Shown here: in pieces, positions 60,705 through 64,000 of the stretch
Numbering within the stretch: position 1 is the stretch's first letter
Layout: each line of letters opens with the position of its first letter
Source of the DNA: Pyrocephalus nanus
Lineage: Eukaryota > Chordata > Aves > Passeriformes > Tyrannidae
Assembly (NCBI GenBank): GCA_038380795.1
Contig: CM076266.1
Span: 37,089,425-37,153,424, forward strand
Length of the DNA: 64,000 nucleotides
Direction of reading: 5' to 3'
The notes under the pieces: model-generated
Told to the model about the DNA's origin: nothing
The model's input: only the letters and a program-made list of their open reading frames with translations
Databases searched by the model: none
Translations under genes and position numbers: made by a program

Positions 60705-62160
60705 ACTATTTAGCCTGCCTGAGCGTCCCTATTGCTGTGTGCAGTAAAACACAGCTAAGCCTTTCTGGAGTTTAATCTACCGTGGAGAGTGTAAACCGTG
60801 TTAAGTTTGTTTTGTGTGTTGGGTTTTCTTCATGTTTTGTGTCTGGAGATATACAGTAGGTAGAACAAAAATGCTAGACTCAACCAGCTCCCTTTTTGAA
60901 AACAAGGTCTTAGGACACCCTCAGGTTTTCTCCTGCATTTTATTGCTGTTTATGCATCCTCCTACATTTATGCCTGTTTTTGTGACAAGTGGTGCTCTTG
61001 AAGTATTTAGCTATCTAGAAGGTGGATCCAATTTAAACCGGTACAAGCTAATTGCACGTGTGTGAAAAGACAAGAAAACTTACTTTACTGAAAGCCTTGT
61101 CAGAAACTATTGGAAAATTACAGGATGTAATTAATTCTTTCCATAAAATAAAGCAAATAATTGTAAATATATACCCTTTATCTGGTTCTATTGTCATTGG
61201 ATTTTTCTGGATAAAGTTTGTCCAGAAAAATTGGATAGGATTTTCCTTAGCGTCTGTAACAAAAGTCCAGGGTAGAATATCTGGGTCTTAGAAGTCTAAG
61301 CCTAGTGATTTATCCAATAGATCATACTGCTTCTACACATATGTTCTAACATTTCATAACATGCAGAAAGAGAAAAAAAGAGACTTACATGTGTTTGAGA
61401 TAAGTAAGTGGTGTTTAATTCTGTATCCAGGCCTTTTCATTTTTATGTAGGTAATTTTAAAAATGTTGGCAGTGGTCCAGTCTTCTCACTGCTCAAAAAT
61501 CACATACAATTGTTGAGCAGTAACAAAAAATAAATTCTCTGAAAAACTTGAATCTTTAGAGACTTTACAAATTGTAAGTGTGTGGAAATGGAAAAATGGG
61601 CTATAATTGCTGTGGACTTTCATTTTGGCATTAGTTACATAAAACAGAAGTGTACGTTTGCGTTGACCAAAATGAAAACTTTTTCTGCCAAACCCTTCAG
61701 CTTTTAAATTTAAAATTGACTACAGTATGATAGATGTTTACTGTCTGTGCTCAGCATGTTAAAGAAATGGAAGAAAATGTTATCTTCAAAAAAAAAAGCC
61801 ATAAAATTAGGAGCAAAGAAACATGACTCCATGTAACTGGATACAGTTAAGTTTTGATCGTCAATGCAGCTCAAGCTTGTTATTTGAACCAAAACTAGCA
61901 TATTACCAACTTAAATTGGATAGAGAGAAGTTAAGTTCAACACAGCTAAGTGTAGGCATGCTTTTGGAATTTGACTGATTCGTTTTACAATATATTTTAC
62001 CTGGTACAATCTTCTAGTATAGATGAGGACAAGGAAAGGAGAACATGAAGATTAAAGGACAAGCTACAACAACATGTCTTAAGTTGCTAGTACTGGCAAT
62101 AATATGAATCTTAGTACACCTGATGAGTTCATACATCAAGAGTCACTATAGGAACTGGAT
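60705..62160. other. Non-coding stretch, no gene recognised
   Basis: AT-rich with only short frames (83, 79 and 63 codons) that lack motifs. Confidence 0.6.
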
Positions 62161-62164
62161 AAAG

Positions 62165-62235
62165 CTGAAGGACAGGCTAGCCCAAAGTTCTGTCTCTGGC
62201 ACTGGCCAAAAGCAGATTTCCAGGGAAGATACGGG
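62165..62235. repeat. Possible ancient retroposon relic
   Basis: GGCTAGCCCAAAGTTCTGTC followed by TCTGGCACTGGCCAAAAGCA and GATTTCCAGGGAA resembles, from memory, the 'agcccag-t-tcctgtctc-gacagtggccaa-agcaga' phrase of an old sauropsid interspersed repeat. The family and boundaries are unsure. Confidence 0.3.
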
Positions 62236-62239
62236 AGCT

Positions 62240-64000
62240 AAGCAAGGGCAGTCCCAATCTGCTGCCTCTGATCACTCAAGGACTGTATGAATCAAATGTG
62301 ATGTCTAGCCATCCCTGCACTCTCCCTTTGACTCCTTATCCATTTCTAGTATTCACAGTATGGCAAGACAGAAAGATTCATAGCCTGCCTGTAAGTTAGA
62401 TGAAGCAGCTCCTTTTTGTTTTAAACCTTGTCTCATATGAGCTTTATTAGGTACTCTGAAGTGCTTGCACTGAAAACAGTGAACAACTGATCACTATCTG
62501 TCCTCTTCGTGCTTCTCATTATTTACTAGATGATCATTTTATTTCAATTGGATCCCTGTAGACTGAGGAGGCCTGGTTTGCTCAGCCACTATGTGGACAT
62601 TGCTCTGTGCCTCTTGTTTCTCTTCCTGCCCTTCTCTGCACATCAACCTTTCAGCTGAAAGAGGGAGTAGAGAGTAAAAAGATAAACTTGTGCAATATTT
62701 AACCTTTGTAGGAATACATGACAGAGCTGGAAAATAGTTGCAGAGTTGTCACATGTCACTGCCTTGGTAAAATAAGAAAAAACTTGCATAGAACAATTAC
62801 AAATTGCAAAGATAGACATACTGGAACATCTAAGTATTTTGTCATGATAGCCATGTTAAAGCATATTTAAGGAATAGGTTGATACACTTGCACTTTGGAA
62901 ATGGGTTTTCATTAATTTTCCAAGTGCTAGTTTATTAAACCAAACTAGAACGGGTCTAGATATATTTGCCTAGTAGCAAACCAAAACCAAAAATTCCTCA
63001 CGCAAATCCAAATCCCTTCGCCTAGAAAGTATGGATTCATTTCAGTAAAGCAATTGTGATATTCCTCAAACCTTAATATTTGCAACATAATTTTAAAAAG
63101 CCGAAAGGATACTGTATGTAATGAACTCAGAGGATACAATGCAGAATTTTAAGCAAAACAATTGAATAAATAAAATCAAATGCTTGGCAACCTTCTAAGC
63201 AAAATCTTTTAAAGACAAAGTACAGGTAGCAAGCTGACAAATCCTAATCAGATAGTTCTGTTTTACCCCATTGCATTACATTATATTAGACAGTCTGCAA
63301 ACTGCTAAATAGATTTGGGATAATTATTTCTGGTTCAGCTCCTTCTCAGGAAGAAAACCTTGATTTTATTGCAATCTCTGTTAAATTAAAAATGCAGATG
63401 CCTGCTCTGCAACACATGAAACTAGATTCTCATTTGCTGCTTCGGCACAGCTCTTTGAAAAGAAAACTTGGTAGACAGTTTATAGCACATAGGCAGCATA
63501 GTATTTAAAGTTCGTTCCAGCTAAATACGTATGTGTGCAAACCTGATAGATGGATGGGTGCACATTTTGTAATCCTCAGATTCTCCCTTTTTTTCCCCAA
63601 GTATAATCCTCACTGTATATTCATTTTGCAATTCCGCTACCAAAAAAACTCCTCAATCTTGTGTACCACAGCCTGCATGCAGAGATGTGTAGTCAAATAC
63701 AATAAAAATGAATGCATCTTCTGCATTTTTAGGACAGCAGTGATTTTAAATAGGAAACAATTCCACAAATTAGGAGGTGGCATAACAATATCTTATTGTT
63801 TCTGACCATGTAACTTTTGAGATTTAGATTTTTAAACATCTTTAGTGGTTGTCATGGTTGTCATTCTGTCAAAATGAGTGTTTAAATTTTTTATTGAGAC
63901 CCTGCTTATTTTCACAGCCTTTGTAATCCTACTGTGTTAAATAAACACGTCTTGTCCAGCCACTGAAAAAGCTAACATGCCAAGTGATTTGTGGCTTTCC
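62240..64000. other. Non-coding stretch to the window end
   Basis: AT-rich with open frames of 64 (62,945-63,139 minus) and 90 codons (63,533-63,805 plus), neither with a motif. No repeat or RNA gene is recognised. Confidence 0.6.

Noticed and set aside
1..64000. CRISPR arrays, operons, tRNA or rRNA genes, prophage
   Set aside because: The window is vertebrate nuclear DNA. No regularly spaced repeats or intact structural RNA genes are visible; the only tRNA-like sequence is the SINE head.

Overview
This window looks like non-coding DNA from a bird genome, probably a passerine. The strongest evidence is a set of CR1 LINE copies. Several keep the avian CR1 3' end, with its (ATTCTATG)-type terminal repeat and the ORF2 C-terminal signature around [13 protein letters not shown] degraded copy resembling TguSINE1 (a tRNA-Ile-derived SINE with a CR1-like tail, known from passerines) is what narrows the call to a passerine. 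The sequence is AT-rich with few CpGs. It has no operon-like gene packing, no ribosome-binding sites and no complete multi-exon gene that I can recognise.

Layout. Positions 1-14,990 are AT-rich unique sequence with simple repeats, one possible ancient repeat relic (about 6,235-6,400) and a small CpG cluster (11,850-11,990). Positions 14,990-16,133 hold a minus-strand CR1 split by a 423-bp element with all the marks of a solo endogenous retrovirus LTR: TG...CA ends, a 5-bp target duplication, a TATA-like box and AATAAA. A SINE lies at 21.3 kb and a plus-strand CR1 at 22.3-22.6 kb. Another CR1 lies at 34.96-35.52 kb and a well-preserved one at 47.57-48.24 kb. A short reverse-transcriptase fragment of CR1 is at 58.57 kb. 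Between these are microsatellites, homopolymers, two (GGGA)n tracts able to form G-quadruplexes and recurrent T/G-rich tracts.

No open reading frame here (the longest is about 165 codons) is recognisable as a conserved protein, and most look like chance frames. I list four short segments with paired acceptor and donor splice signals as candidate exons. The best is 54 nt on the minus strand at 48,880-48,933, with branch point, pyrimidine tract and a near-consensus donor. The window is therefore best read as an intron or intergenic 'desert' of a larger locus whose identity I cannot determine. A possible frameshifted coding relic lies on the minus strand at 45,581-45,956. I found no convincing new biological system. 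The clearest structural story is nested retroposition (LTR into CR1) plus a lineage-informative SINE.
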